DNA of 16,300 bases from an uncultured Bacilli bacterium (GCA_947591175.1 CANQDB010000020.1:1-16300); one strand, 5' to 3'. Shown: positions 7,031 to 13,385, numbered from the stretch's first letter. Numbers and translations: made by a program. Notes: a model not told the origin generated them from the sequence alone.

Positions 7031-8185
7031 ATGGATGTAAAGCGTTTGGTTTTGAATGGGGATAGTTATTTTGGAGCGAATGCAAAAGAGATGGTTGCGA
7101 CTGCTTTTGAGGATCATCATTTTAAAAAGGCTTTAGTAGTAACGGATGATAATTTACTAAATACTGGTGTCAGTTCGTTAGTATTGGATGTTTTGAATCA
7201 TCACTTTATTCCATATGATATTTTTTCGGATGTTCAAGAGAACCCTACAGTTGAAAGTGTTAAAAAAGGGGTAGAAAAAGGAAAAGAAACGGAAGCCGAT
7301 TGTATTATTGCTATCGGTGGAGGAAGTGTCATCAGTACTGCAAAAGCGATTGGAATTATTTTAACAAATCCCGAGTTTTCGGATGTTACTTCGCTTGAGG
7401 GAAAGGCCTCTTCTAAGTATGAATCTTTACCGATTATTGCCGTCTCTACAACTATCGGCACGTCTTCTGAAACAAGTATGTATTATATGATAACTGATTT
7501 GGAACATGTTAAGAAAATGGTTTGTATCGATGTACATGCTGTACCAGTTGTTTCGATTGTCGACTCTGATTTATTAAGTAAGATGCCTTCTAATTTGTTG
7601 GCTACTACTGGAATGGATGCTTTGGCTCATGCTATCGAAGGGTATATTTCAAAGGATGCATGGTTGTTACCGGATTTATTTCTTCTAGATGCTATCCGCT
7701 TGATTTCACAAAATATTAATGAGGCTGTTACTAATCATAACGAAGAGGCCATCATGCAAATGGGAATGGCTCAACATCTATCGGGTATGGGTTTTTCAAA
7801 TACAGGTCTTGGAATTGTTCATTCGATGGCTCATGCTTTAGGGGCTTTGTATAATACGTCTCATGGTGTTGCTAGTGCGCTTTTGTTACCATATGTTCTT
7901 TATTATAATTTACAAGCTTGTCCTGATAAGGCAACCCAAATTGCGCACGCTTTAGGAATAGAGTTAGCGAACGCTTCTTTAAAAGAAGTCGTTCAAAAGA
8001 TTGCCGATTATGTATTTTATCTTAATAAGCAATTTGGAATACCTACACGTTTAAAAGAGATTAGTGTTTTAGAAGAAGATTTGCCGAAATTAAGTGAAAT
8101 GGCTTTCCAAGACATTTGCACCCAAACAAATCCAATCGATGTAACTCCAAAGATTTTGTTGAATTTATTTAAAAATGCATTTTAG
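7031..8185 (+). CDS. iron-containing alcohol dehydrogenase
   Basis: A 384-residue group III (Fe-dependent) alcohol dehydrogenase. The N-terminal half has a Rossmann-like dinucleotide-binding domain with the GGGSVISTAKAIG loop. The C-terminal all-helical half carries the iron ligands D196 and H200 (GMDALAHAIEG), H264 and H278 (GIVHSMAHALGALYNTSHG). Relatives include butanol, 1,3-propanediol, lactaldehyde and 4-hydroxybutyrate dehydrogenases. Nothing in the sequence or the context tells which substrate is used here. I chose ATG 7031 because AGAGG (7017-7021) is nine bases upstream; the TTG at 7022 touches the Shine-Dalgarno. It appears to be a single-gene unit; an AT-rich inverted repeat (8190-8218) follows instead of a clear terminator. 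Confidence 0.93.
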   Translation: MDVKRLVLNGDSYFGANAKEMVATAFEDHHFKKALVVTDDNLLNTGVSSLVLDVLNHHFIPYDIFSDVQENPTVESVKKGVEKGKETEADCIIAIGGGSVISTAKAIGIILTNPEFSDVTSLEGKASSKYESLPIIAVSTTIGTSSETSMYYMITDLEHVKKMVCIDVHAVPVVSIVDSDLLSKMPSNLLATTGMDALAHAIEGYISKDAWLLPDLFLLDAIRLISQNINEAVTNHNEEAIMQMGMAQHLSGMGFSNTGLGIVHSMAHALGALYNTSHGVASALLLPYVLYYNLQACPDKATQIAHALGIELANASLKEVVQKIADYVFYLNKQFGIPTRLKEISVLEEDLPKLSEMAFQDICTQTNPIDVTPKILLNLFKNAF

Positions 8186-8208
8186 GTATTAAAAGTGAAA
8201 GTTTTTGC

Positions 8209-8238
8209 TTGACTTTTAAATATCGGTAGTGTTATGAT
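8209..8238 (+). promoter_or_regulatory. promoter of tRNA-Ala
   Basis: TTGACT (8209-8214), an 18-base spacer and TATGAT (8233-8238). The -35 lies in the right arm of an inverted repeat (TAAAAGT 8190-8196 with ACTTTTA 8212-8218). The transcribed leader before the tRNA can pair ACTTA (8241-8245) with TAAGT (8293-8297) and CAGAAA (8252-8257) with TTTCTG (8284-8289), perhaps a processing signal. Confidence 0.8.
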
Positions 8239-8304
8239 TAACTTACTGATGCAGAAAATGGTAAAGTTGTGCCTATATTATCGTTTCTGTGTTAAGTAAA
8301 TATT

Positions 8305-8380
8305 GGGGAATTAGCTCAGCTGGGAGAGCGCCACGTTTGCACCGTGGAGGTCAGGAGTTCGATCCTCCTATTCTCCACCA
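8305..8380 (+). tRNA. tRNA-Ala (anticodon UGC)
   Basis: A full cloverleaf: the acceptor GGGGAAT (8305-8311) pairs with ATTCTCC (8370-8376). This includes the G3:U70 wobble pair (8307 with 8374), which is the alanine identity element. The anticodon loop is TTTGCAC with TGC, the T loop is TTCGATC, the discriminator is A8377 and CCA is encoded. It stands alone with its own promoter and terminator. Confidence 0.98.
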
Positions 8381-8391
8381 TATTGTATTTT

Positions 8392-8422
8392 ACTCTTGTT
8401 TTATAAGAGTTTTAATTTTTTT
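8392..8422 (+). terminator. terminator after tRNA-Ala
   Basis: ACTCTT (8392-8397) pairs with AAGAGT (8405-8410) around GTTTTAT, followed by TTTAATTTTTTT. Confidence 0.85.
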
Positions 8423-8444
8423 AGGTACTATTTTTGTTTATAAG

Positions 8445-8590
8445 GAAAGTAGTTGCATTGAGAAGTGAAAACGAAGGACATGTTAGTCAACTGATTTGTA
8501 GGTAGTACATCTATGAGTAGTAGTATGAAGCGAAAGCGAAGGATACGTAAGTCTATTTTATGGAGAGAGGAGTTTCGACTCCTTTTTTGT
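8445..8590 (+). ncRNA. candidate structured RNA with two repeat units
   Basis: A gene-free stretch bounded by the tRNA-Ala terminator and its own terminator (8568-8588). It contains two divergent copies of a 27-base unit, the first from 8462 and the second from 8527, identical at about 22 of 27 positions. In each copy a GAAA loop is closed by two pairs, written GT/AC in copy one and GC/GC in copy two. The flanking helix is GCAT/ATGT in copy one and GTAT/ATAC in copy two. These substitutions keep base pairing, which is the mark of a selected RNA structure. Each unit is preceded by AGTAG and ends in AGTC. TATAAG at about 8439-8444 may be a -10. No protein frame is evident and the next gene points the other way, so it is not the leader of a coding gene. 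I do not recognise the class. Confidence 0.55.
8568..8588 (+). terminator. terminator of the repeat-containing RNA
   Basis: AGGAGT (8568-8573) pairs with ACTCCT (8578-8583) around the stable TTCG tetraloop, followed by six T. The strand is plus, so it ends a transcript coming from the tRNA-Ala side. Confidence 0.9.
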
Positions 8591-8715
8591 ATTTATTTTA
8601 AATTTTTAGTTATGTGGAATTTTACAAAAAGAAATTCATAAAACAAGTATTTCTTAATATACTTCTAGAATACATATAATAAATTTAATATTCCTTGTGC
8701 TCGTATACTTTTACC

Positions 8716-9444
8716 TTATAATTTTTGTAATAAAGAGAAAAGACCTTCACAATTTTGACAACTAAATCTAGGAGGATAAGAATTATTACCATCATCATTT
8801 CAATCACACATACTAATAATTGAAAATGGAATATTATCTTTTACTGTATTTCTAAATAATTTTTATTCTTTACTATAATTATATTCATCATTAAACTTTT
8901 CTTTTGAAATTGTGTTTATTCCAATCATATATATAGGAATTTTGTTCTTTGTTAAGTTGTTTTCTCGATTGCTTGCCATCCAACTTTGTGGAGCACAATA
9001 TGTTTGACAATTAATTTTATCAAATTCCTTGAGACCTAAAAGACAATACATTTTTTCATAAATTTTTAGTAAGCCATAATCTCCGTTATATAAACTACCT
9101 GGAACTTTTTTCTTTAAATTATATAAAGTTACATCGTTTCCTTTTAATAAGTTTAATAGATTTGGAAAGGTCTCAATTCTATTTTGTAAAGTGTTTTTCT
9201 TTACGATTTGATTCTTTAAAATATTATTATATTTATTTATGTTCTTTTTAATATGTTTATATTGTTTTTCTCTTGTTTTTATATAATTTGGTAAAAAAGT
9301 ATCAAAGTGAATTTTATGTAATCCAATTAAATGATAAAAATTTTCGTCACGAAAATTAATAACTATTTTCCCTTTTTTTCCTCTATCAATAATAAAGATA
9401 TACTTCTTTAATTCTTCGAAAGTATCTATAAGTTCTTGTAACAT
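8716..9444 (-). pseudogene. broken gene, PBECR4-like nuclease domain with CxxC tail
   Basis: The ATG at 9444 with GGGAGA (9456-9451) upstream opens a 193-residue frame that ends at TAA 8865-8863. The same frame continues with sensible protein for 48 more codons to TAA 8718-8716, interrupted once by TGA at 8802-8800. The tail reads ISMCD, stop, NDDGNNSYPPRFSCQNCEGL, a cysteine-rich end typical of a real protein. The N-terminal part (KKYIFIIDRGKKGKIVINF, then FYHLIGLHKI) resembles the PBECR4 family (phage-linked barnase/EndoU/colicin/RelE-like nuclease fold) as I remember it; this is a tentative call. The middle is lysine-rich and probably helical. With two nonsense codons the full protein cannot be made unless they are read through, though the shorter 193-residue form could be. 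It is preceded by a structured RNA and a terminator. Base use is more AT-rich than neighbours, suggesting transfer. Confidence 0.6.
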
Positions 9445-9462
9445 TGATTATCTCCCAAACAA

Positions 9463-9595
9463 TAAAAAGTGGGTTTATCCATAAGATAAATCCCACATAG
9501 TAGCTGCCCAATTTGTATTGGGCTTGGTGTCTTCTATTTTTCGTTTAACCTATTTCTAGGTCGCCGAAGCTAGGCTGGGGCTACCATCTCCCGTC
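9463..9595 (-). ncRNA. candidate structured RNA upstream of the nuclease-like gene
   Basis: About 130 bases on the minus strand between an extended -10 promoter and a strong terminator. A closing helix of eight pairs joins ATGGTAGC (9587-9580) to GCTACTAT (9504-9497). It encloses a GC-TTCG-GC hairpin (9570-9563), a GAAA-capped hairpin (GACCTA 9562-9557 with TAGGTT 9552-9547), and a perfect seven-pair hairpin (GCCCAAT 9523-9517 with ATTGGGC 9512-9506). Two very stable tetraloops and a multi-branch closure are strong signs of a functional RNA. It is more GC-rich than the rest of the region. It could be an RNA antitoxin or other small RNA, or an attenuator or riboswitch for the gene that starts 19 bases after it. 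I cannot match it to a known family. Confidence 0.65.
9464..9496 (-). terminator. intrinsic terminator between the structured RNA and the nuclease-like gene
   Basis: GTGGG (9496-9492) and TTTATC (9490-9485) pair with GATAAA (9479-9474) and CCCAC (9473-9469), giving 11 pairs with one bulged A, followed by TTTTT (9468-9464). It sits immediately before the Shine-Dalgarno of the gene, so read-through would be needed to express the gene from this promoter. Confidence 0.88.
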
Positions 9596-9601
9596 CCTAA
9601 T

Positions 9602-9610
9602 AGTATATCA
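9602..9610 (-). promoter_or_regulatory. extended -10 promoter of the structured RNA
   Basis: On the minus strand TG, A, TATACT (9610-9602) forms an extended -10. No convincing -35 is seen, which is tolerable with an extended -10. The start would fall near 9595, at the G-rich 5' end of the structured RNA. Confidence 0.6.
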
Positions 9611-9793
9611 CAAAAACAAACTATTAGTACTTTAATTTGATTTTTTTGAAATATGGAATCGAAACTGTAGGACTGCGTATTTTGTAATGGTATGAAACTA
9701 ATTATAGTTGTTTTTTATAAATTTTTTTTACTCCTTTCAATTATTATTATACTCATAAAAATTAGATTAAACTTTAGGAAGTTAAAATAAATT
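9611..9793. other. AT-rich intergenic stretch
   Basis: No gene or clear regulatory signal is seen. The only structure is a weak hairpin AACTT (9770-9774) with AAGTT (9779-9783), which on the minus strand follows the stop of the next gene and precedes a T-rich stretch. It may be a poor terminator for the rodA unit. Confidence 0.3.
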
Positions 9794-10525
9794 TTATCTT
9801 GCAAAAATACAGTAGAAAAGTTCGGGATAGTTACTTTCAAAAACCACTTTTTCTTTAAAATAGTTTTTGGTTTCATCCGATAAATTATCCATCTCTTTTT
9901 TAAGACATGATAGTAGAAGGGCCATGTTTTCACAAGCACTGGCACAAATTAAGATTTCTTTTTTACGTTTCAATTGTTCTTCGATAATAGGGATATTAAC
10001 CATATCAGTTCCAATTTTATAAAAATCGACATCCATATAATTAAGGTTATCGGCTTGTAAAGTAAGGCCAACTTTAAAAGGCGGCAATAGTTCATGCATG
10101 TGTTTGACGATGTTATCGTTTGTACTGGTTAGATAAAGATTTAATTGGGGATGGAGTTCTATTATTTTTTTGATGCTAAGAATTAGATTCCTGTTTTGTC
10201 TATCTATTTCTCTGACAGTATCTTCGGTTAATGGCGGAGTTCCAAAAGGTAGGATATTTAAAATAATCATTTTTTTATAATCTTTAAAGTGTTCGATAAC
10301 TTCTTCCAATGAGGGAACGATAAAATCTTTTAGTTCTTGGTTGGTACTATTTTGTAAACCACTTATCGATAAGATATTGTTGGGAGCGGGATTAAAGAGA
10401 ACAATTTTGCCATCCTTGGTGGCTGTCACTTCAAAAGACATACCATTAATATTACTATTTTGTTGAACCATATCTTGAAATTCTTCGGATGAAAAGACAG
10501 TATTTGTATGAGCAATGATTCGCAT
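9794..10525 (-). CDS. degenerate glycerophosphodiester phosphodiesterase-fold protein
   Basis: A 243-residue protein whose overall pattern follows the GDPD TIM barrel: a first strand RIIAHTNT, then GMSFEVTATKDGKIVLF, a VPSLEEVIEHF helix, a KKMIILNIL strand, and late FYKIGTDMVN and KEILICASA strands. The residues expected for catalysis are changed. The usual H-R-G after strand one reads H-T-N, and the usual H-D after the second strand reads N-P. It may therefore be an inactive or repurposed relative; the fold assignment is by pattern only. AGGTGA lies five bases before the ATG, and it begins 18 bases after the stop of the rodA-like gene, so the two form an operon. Confidence 0.6.
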   Translation of the reverse strand: MRIIAHTNTVFSSEEFQDMVQQNSNINGMSFEVTATKDGKIVLFNPAPNNILSISGLQNSTNQELKDFIVPSLEEVIEHFKDYKKMIILNILPFGTPPLTEDTVREIDRQNRNLILSIKKIIELHPQLNLYLTSTNDNIVKHMHELLPPFKVGLTLQADNLNYMDVDFYKIGTDMVNIPIIEEQLKRKKEILICASACENMALLLSCLKKEMDNLSDETKNYFKEKVVFESNYPELFYCIFAR

Positions 10526-10543
10526 TTTATCACCTAATTAATT

Positions 10544-11689
10544 CTATGTTTTTTTTGTTTTAAAAGACGTGATTCTTTTGTCCTTTTCTTTCCTAATCGA
10601 TAAAACGATACCTATTAGAAGAAAGTACGATAGGAGGCTGCTGCCACCATAACTGATAAATGGTAAGGTGATGCCGGTAATGGGTAACATACCTAGAGTC
10701 ATGCCAATATTTTGAATTTGCTGATAAAGAAGAATCGAAAATGTTCCGATAATTAAGTAGAATGCCAAAGTGTCTTTATTTTTAAAAGCAATGTAGAGTA
10801 AGTAACTATCGAAAAGAAATAGTAAAAGTATTAAGGCAAGCGATCCTAGATAACCAAAGTTTGAAGCAAAGACCGCAAAGATAAAGTCTGTTCCCGATTC
10901 TGGAAAGTAAAGGGGAGTCTTGTTGAAACCGTGACCTAAGAGGCCAGCTGAACCAACGGCGGCTAGGGCATTTTCTAATTGATAACTATCACCTTTTTGC
11001 CAACTGAGTAGTCTCTCGATTCGATAGAATAGTTGAGTTCCAAATAGGTTGATAAAGGTTTCACGTTCTCCAAAATAAAGATAAAAGAAACTACCGATTC
11101 CTAAAATGGCAATAGTTCCACCTAAAATAAACCAGCGTAATCTAAGTCCTGATAAGAAGATCATAAATAGAGTGATTATTAAGTAAATGAGTACCGCTCC
11201 AGTGTCGGGTTCTAGAAAAGTTAAGACACTGGGGATAAGTACAAGAGTTAGAATTTTGCCTAAATATTTTACTTCTTCTAGCCAGCTAATTTCTTTTTTT
11301 TGCCTAAATTTTATAGTCTCTTTGGAAAGGACGAGAATTAGAGCCACTTTCATAAATTCACTTGGTTGAATACTTCCAATTCCTGGAATTTGAAACCAAC
11401 AAGTACTACTATTAACAGTTGTACCAAAGGGAAAAAGTAACACGAGTGCAATGACACTTAAAATATAAAAGGGATAGGCCAAATTACAAAGGGATTCATA
11501 GCCGATTTTCCATATTAAAAACATCAAGATAAACCCAATACCGTAGAAAATTAATTGCTTTAACGGAAGATTTCCCAAATAACTCGGAAGGTAAGTCGAG
11601 GCACTTTCAATCGTTATTAAACTGATACCCAAAAAGAGAAGTAAGAAACCTAAAAGTACGAAGTCGATTTTTTTATTTTTTACAAGCAA
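10544..11689 (-). CDS. rodA: SEDS-family peptidoglycan glycosyltransferase, RodA type
   Basis: A 381-residue polytopic membrane protein of the SEDS family, which polymerises lipid II into glycan strands together with a class B penicillin-binding protein. About ten hydrophobic helices are visible. Signatures are IPGIGSIQPSEFMKVA, EPDTGAVLIY, the extracellular loop RIERLLSWQKGDSYQ, FPESGTDFIFAVFASNFGY containing the catalytic aspartate, and MLPITGITLPFISYGGSS. The IPGIG, PDTGA and TGITLPF forms favour RodA (elongation) over FtsW. The start is a TTG at 11689 with AGGAGG eight bases upstream; no ATG or GTG fits as well. No penicillin-binding protein gene is adjacent here. Confidence 0.93.
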   Translation of the reverse strand: MLVKNKKIDFVLLGFLLLFLGISLITIESASTYLPSYLGNLPLKQLIFYGIGFILMFLIWKIGYESLCNLAYPFYILSVIALVLLFPFGTTVNSSTCWFQIPGIGSIQPSEFMKVALILVLSKETIKFRQKKEISWLEEVKYLGKILTLVLIPSVLTFLEPDTGAVLIYLIITLFMIFLSGLRLRWFILGGTIAILGIGSFFYLYFGERETFINLFGTQLFYRIERLLSWQKGDSYQLENALAAVGSAGLLGHGFNKTPLYFPESGTDFIFAVFASNFGYLGSLALILLLFLFDSYLLYIAFKNKDTLAFYLIIGTFSILLYQQIQNIGMTLGMLPITGITLPFISYGGSSLLSYFLLIGIVLSIRKEKDKRITSFKTKKT

Positions 11690-11729
11690 GAAGTATTCCT
11701 CCTTTTCTTTTTTAGTATGGATAATTTTC

Positions 11730-11758
11730 TAGTTATTATCATAAATTTTAGTAGACAA
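11730..11758 (-). promoter_or_regulatory. promoter of the rodA operon
   Basis: On the minus strand TTGTCT (11758-11753), a 17-base spacer and TAACTA (11735-11730). Only 80 bases separate the two divergent genes. The plus-strand gene's own promoter is not clear in this space. Confidence 0.5.
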
Positions 11759-11769
11759 AAGGAGGCAAT

Positions 11770-12093
11770 ATGGCTAAAAAGTTACCTAGAGTTGTGGCTC
11801 TTCCTATCAAGAAAAATATCAGTCACAATAAAGAAGTTTTTTATGGAACGGATAGAACTCCCAGTTCAAGTGAAACACTTTCAAACGAAGACTTGACTCA
11901 AGATGAAATCTATAACCGAATCGATGAAGTATTTCACTCGATTCATCACAGTTTTCACATTCCTGTTACAATTCGTACCAAAGATAAAATTTATCATACG
12001 AAGTTAATCGGTAAAGTAGATAATCGCTTGTTAACTATGGAAGATGAAGAAATTAATATTAACGATATTCGTTACTTTAAACAAGACCAATGA
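11770..12093 (+). CDS. small protein of unknown function, possibly coat-associated
   Basis: A 107-residue soluble protein with a strong Shine-Dalgarno, AAAGGAGG, five bases before the ATG. The first half is basic then acidic and probably disordered. The second half, from about residue 50, predicts a helix (DEIYNRIDEVFHSIHHSF) followed by short strands (VTIRTKD, YHTKLIGKVDN, LLTMEDEEININDI), like a small beta domain. No catalytic motif is visible. A vague likeness to the C-terminal part of CotO-type coat proteins, together with the neighbouring coat gene, makes a spore-surface role conceivable; I do not assert it. It is the only gene in the window ending in TGA. Confidence 0.7.
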   Translation: MAKKLPRVVALPIKKNISHNKEVFYGTDRTPSSSETLSNEDLTQDEIYNRIDEVFHSIHHSFHIPVTIRTKDKIYHTKLIGKVDNRLLTMEDEEININDIRYFKQDQ

Positions 12094-12121
12094 AAAAAAG
12101 GCTTTCTTTAGGCCTTTTTTT
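12093..12121. terminator. bidirectional terminator
   Basis: The A run and GGC (12093-12102) pair with GCC and the T run (12112-12121) around a nine-base loop. It separates the convergent genes at 11770-12093 and 12125-12592 and has T tracts in both directions. Confidence 0.88.
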
Positions 12122-12124
12122 AAA

Positions 12125-12592
12125 TTAGATACAAGCAATATAAGTATCTGGTAAGCATTTAAGGGCACCAACGCAATCTAAGTTGATGGTAACAAAACTA
12201 TCAGTTGCTACATAAGGTGTAAGTTCAGCGGCAGTGGTATCTGGGTTAGGAGCTAAAACGCGGCAAGTACAGCAGCAACCATCTAAGTTTTCAACACGGA
12301 AAACACCACTTACGCCATCTACACCATTTAAAGTGTAAGGGAAGATCCATTGACCTCCATCTCCACAACGATAGAAAGTTACTGGTCTCGTGTTATAGCA
12401 AATCACATTTGGATATGGTCCTAAGAAAGGTTTATCACAACCTTCTTGAACATTATCACATTTTTGACCTCTACATTGTAGTTTTAAAATAACTTCTAGA
12501 ATATCTCCTAAGCAACCGCAACCATTTTCAGTGTTAGTAGTAGGTCCATTTGTCGAAGCACTACTTGGTTGATTGTTATTTCCACAACACAT
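12125..12592 (-). CDS. spore-coat protein of the CotY/CotZ/ExsY family
   Basis: A 155-residue protein with 16 cysteines, matching the CotZ-type family that builds disulphide-linked outer crusts of Bacillus spores. Features are the CC start, the family segment CLGDILEVILKLQ, then GCDKPFLGP and YNTRPVTFYRCGDGGQWIF, a CCCTCR cluster, and a C-terminal strand-rich part ending LKCLPDTYIACI. It should assemble by cross-linking outside the cell or spore. AAAGGAGG lies about eight bases before the ATG. It implies that the organism forms spores, descends from a spore former, or uses the protein in another surface layer. Confidence 0.9.
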   Translation of the reverse strand: MCCGNNNQPSSASTNGPTTNTENGCGCLGDILEVILKLQCRGQKCDNVQEGCDKPFLGPYPNVICYNTRPVTFYRCGDGGQWIFPYTLNGVDGVSGVFRVENLDGCCCTCRVLAPNPDTTAAELTPYVATDSFVTINLDCVGALKCLPDTYIACI

Positions 12593-12644
12593 AGAAATTC
12601 CTCCTTTCTATAGATTTAAGGAAATTGAAAGTATATTCCATATT

Positions 12645-12653
12645 TAAAATATG
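12645..12653 (-). promoter_or_regulatory. possible sporulation-type -10 for the coat gene
   Basis: On the minus strand CATATTTTA (12653-12645) agrees with the sigma-K -10 pattern CATANNNTA and lies about 50 bases before the coat gene start. I find no convincing -35 at the expected distance, so this is weak. Confidence 0.3.
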
Positions 12654-12866
12654 AAACAGGTAAATGGGCATAAAAACGGATAAAAATAGTTTCGTTGAAA
12701 TAACCGAGATGGTTATTTGAGTCATATTAACGAAAGTTATTTTAGGAATTATAGTTCCTGTTCCGTTTCCTTATTACCTACTAATAGAATATGAATTAGG
12801 TATTGTTTGGTGTGTTATTTATACCTAAAAAAGGGGGCTACTTTTTCTGAAATAGCCTTTTTTTTT
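12654..12866 (+). other. hairpin-rich intergenic region ending in a terminator
   Basis: TTTCGTT (12690-12696) pairs with AACGAAA (12729-12735) and encloses a perfect hairpin, AAATAACC (12698-12705) with GGTTATTT (12711-12718). Next comes AGGAA (12744-12748) with TTCCT (12755-12759). Then TAGGTAT (12797-12803) can pair either with TACCTA upstream (12775-12780) or with ATACCTA downstream (12821-12827), but not both. A terminator follows at 12831-12866. No protein frame is seen. It could be a small RNA or the long leader of the pilin-like gene. Confidence 0.5.
12831..12866 (+). terminator. intrinsic terminator upstream of the pilin-like gene
   Basis: GGCTA (12836-12840) pairs with TAGCC (12853-12857), extended by A:T pairs, followed by nine T (12858-12866). 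It lies before the -10 of the next gene, so it closes a transcript from upstream. Confidence 0.8.
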
Positions 12867-12880
12867 GCAATAAATTTAGG

Positions 12881-12886
12881 TATAAT
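12881..12886 (+). promoter_or_regulatory. -10 element of the pilin-like gene
   Basis: A consensus TATAAT at 12881-12886. The matching -35 position falls in the T run of the terminator (TTTTTT), a poor -35, so the promoter may need an activator. Confidence 0.5.
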
Positions 12887-12915
12887 GGAAGTGATAGTAG
12901 AAAGGAATGTTTTTC

Positions 12916-13362
12916 ATGAATAAAAAAGGTTTTACTTTAGTTGAGTTATTAGGTGTTATCGTTATTATAGGAGTTATTTCTATGATAGCTGTAGGTAGTT
13001 ATACCGCCTATATTCAAACAGCAAAAGGGACGGCTTACGAAGCAGGAGAAAATAGTATGGAGGGAGCGGCTGAATCGTTGTTGATCGATTGTATGTCTAA
13101 TTTAACAGGTAGTCAAGCTTGCCTTAAGTATTCTATTCCTAATGTTGGGAAGCAGACAAAAATTTATCTTACGGATTTAGTAACTTATCAATTTATGGAA
13201 CCGATTCAAGATCCAGAAAATGAGTCCACGACGTGTGATGCCAGTCGTTCTTATGTTTTGGTAACAAGAAATGCTAATGCTAGTGGAAGTTCTAATTATG
13301 ATATAGATTATAAGGGTTGTCTTATTTGTTCAAATTATAAAACAGAAGGTTGTGAGTTTTAG
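12916..13362 (+). CDS. type IV pilin-like protein (N-terminal methylation motif)
   Basis: A 148-residue protein with the class III prepilin signature NKKGFTLVELL directly at the N-terminus: short basic leader, cleavage between G and F, glutamate at +5 of the mature protein, then a hydrophobic helix to about residue 29. The rest is a polar globular domain with six cysteines (IDC, QAC, TTC, GCLIC and EGC) that could form disulphides. I prefer the ATG at 12916, nine bases after AAAGGA, over the ATG at 12907, which touches it. No prepilin peptidase, ATPase or other pilus gene is adjacent, so the machine must lie elsewhere. It could be a pseudopilin for DNA uptake or secretion. Confidence 0.85.
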   Translation: MNKKGFTLVELLGVIVIIGVISMIAVGSYTAYIQTAKGTAYEAGENSMEGAAESLLIDCMSNLTGSQACLKYSIPNVGKQTKIYLTDLVTYQFMEPIQDPENESTTCDASRSYVLVTRNANASGSSNYDIDYKGCLICSNYKTEGCEF

Positions 13363-13385
13363 TTAATCCGTTCTTTAAAAATTAC

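Noticed and set aside
8186..8218. Inverted repeat after the alcohol dehydrogenase gene as its terminator
   Set aside because: The stem is almost pure A:T, the loop is 15 bases and no T tract follows; it overlaps the tRNA-Ala -35 instead.
8445..8590. CRISPR array or T-box leader
   Set aside because: Only two divergent units with no regular spacers, no T-box antiterminator motif, and no same-strand gene after it.
8305..9610. Integration of a mobile element at tRNA-Ala
   Set aside because: I looked for a second copy of the tRNA 3' end downstream as an attachment site and saw none, and there is no integrase in the window.
9715..9945. Minus-strand frame of 76 residues ending beyond the GDPD-like gene
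   Set aside because: It overlaps the end of the GDPD-like gene in another frame and has no Shine-Dalgarno; its tail is an AT-rich repeat of isoleucine and lysine codons.
11770..12111. TGA read as tryptophan in the gene ending at 12093
   Set aside because: Intact genes write tryptophan as TGG, and the extension would run into the terminator stem; a normal stop is simpler.
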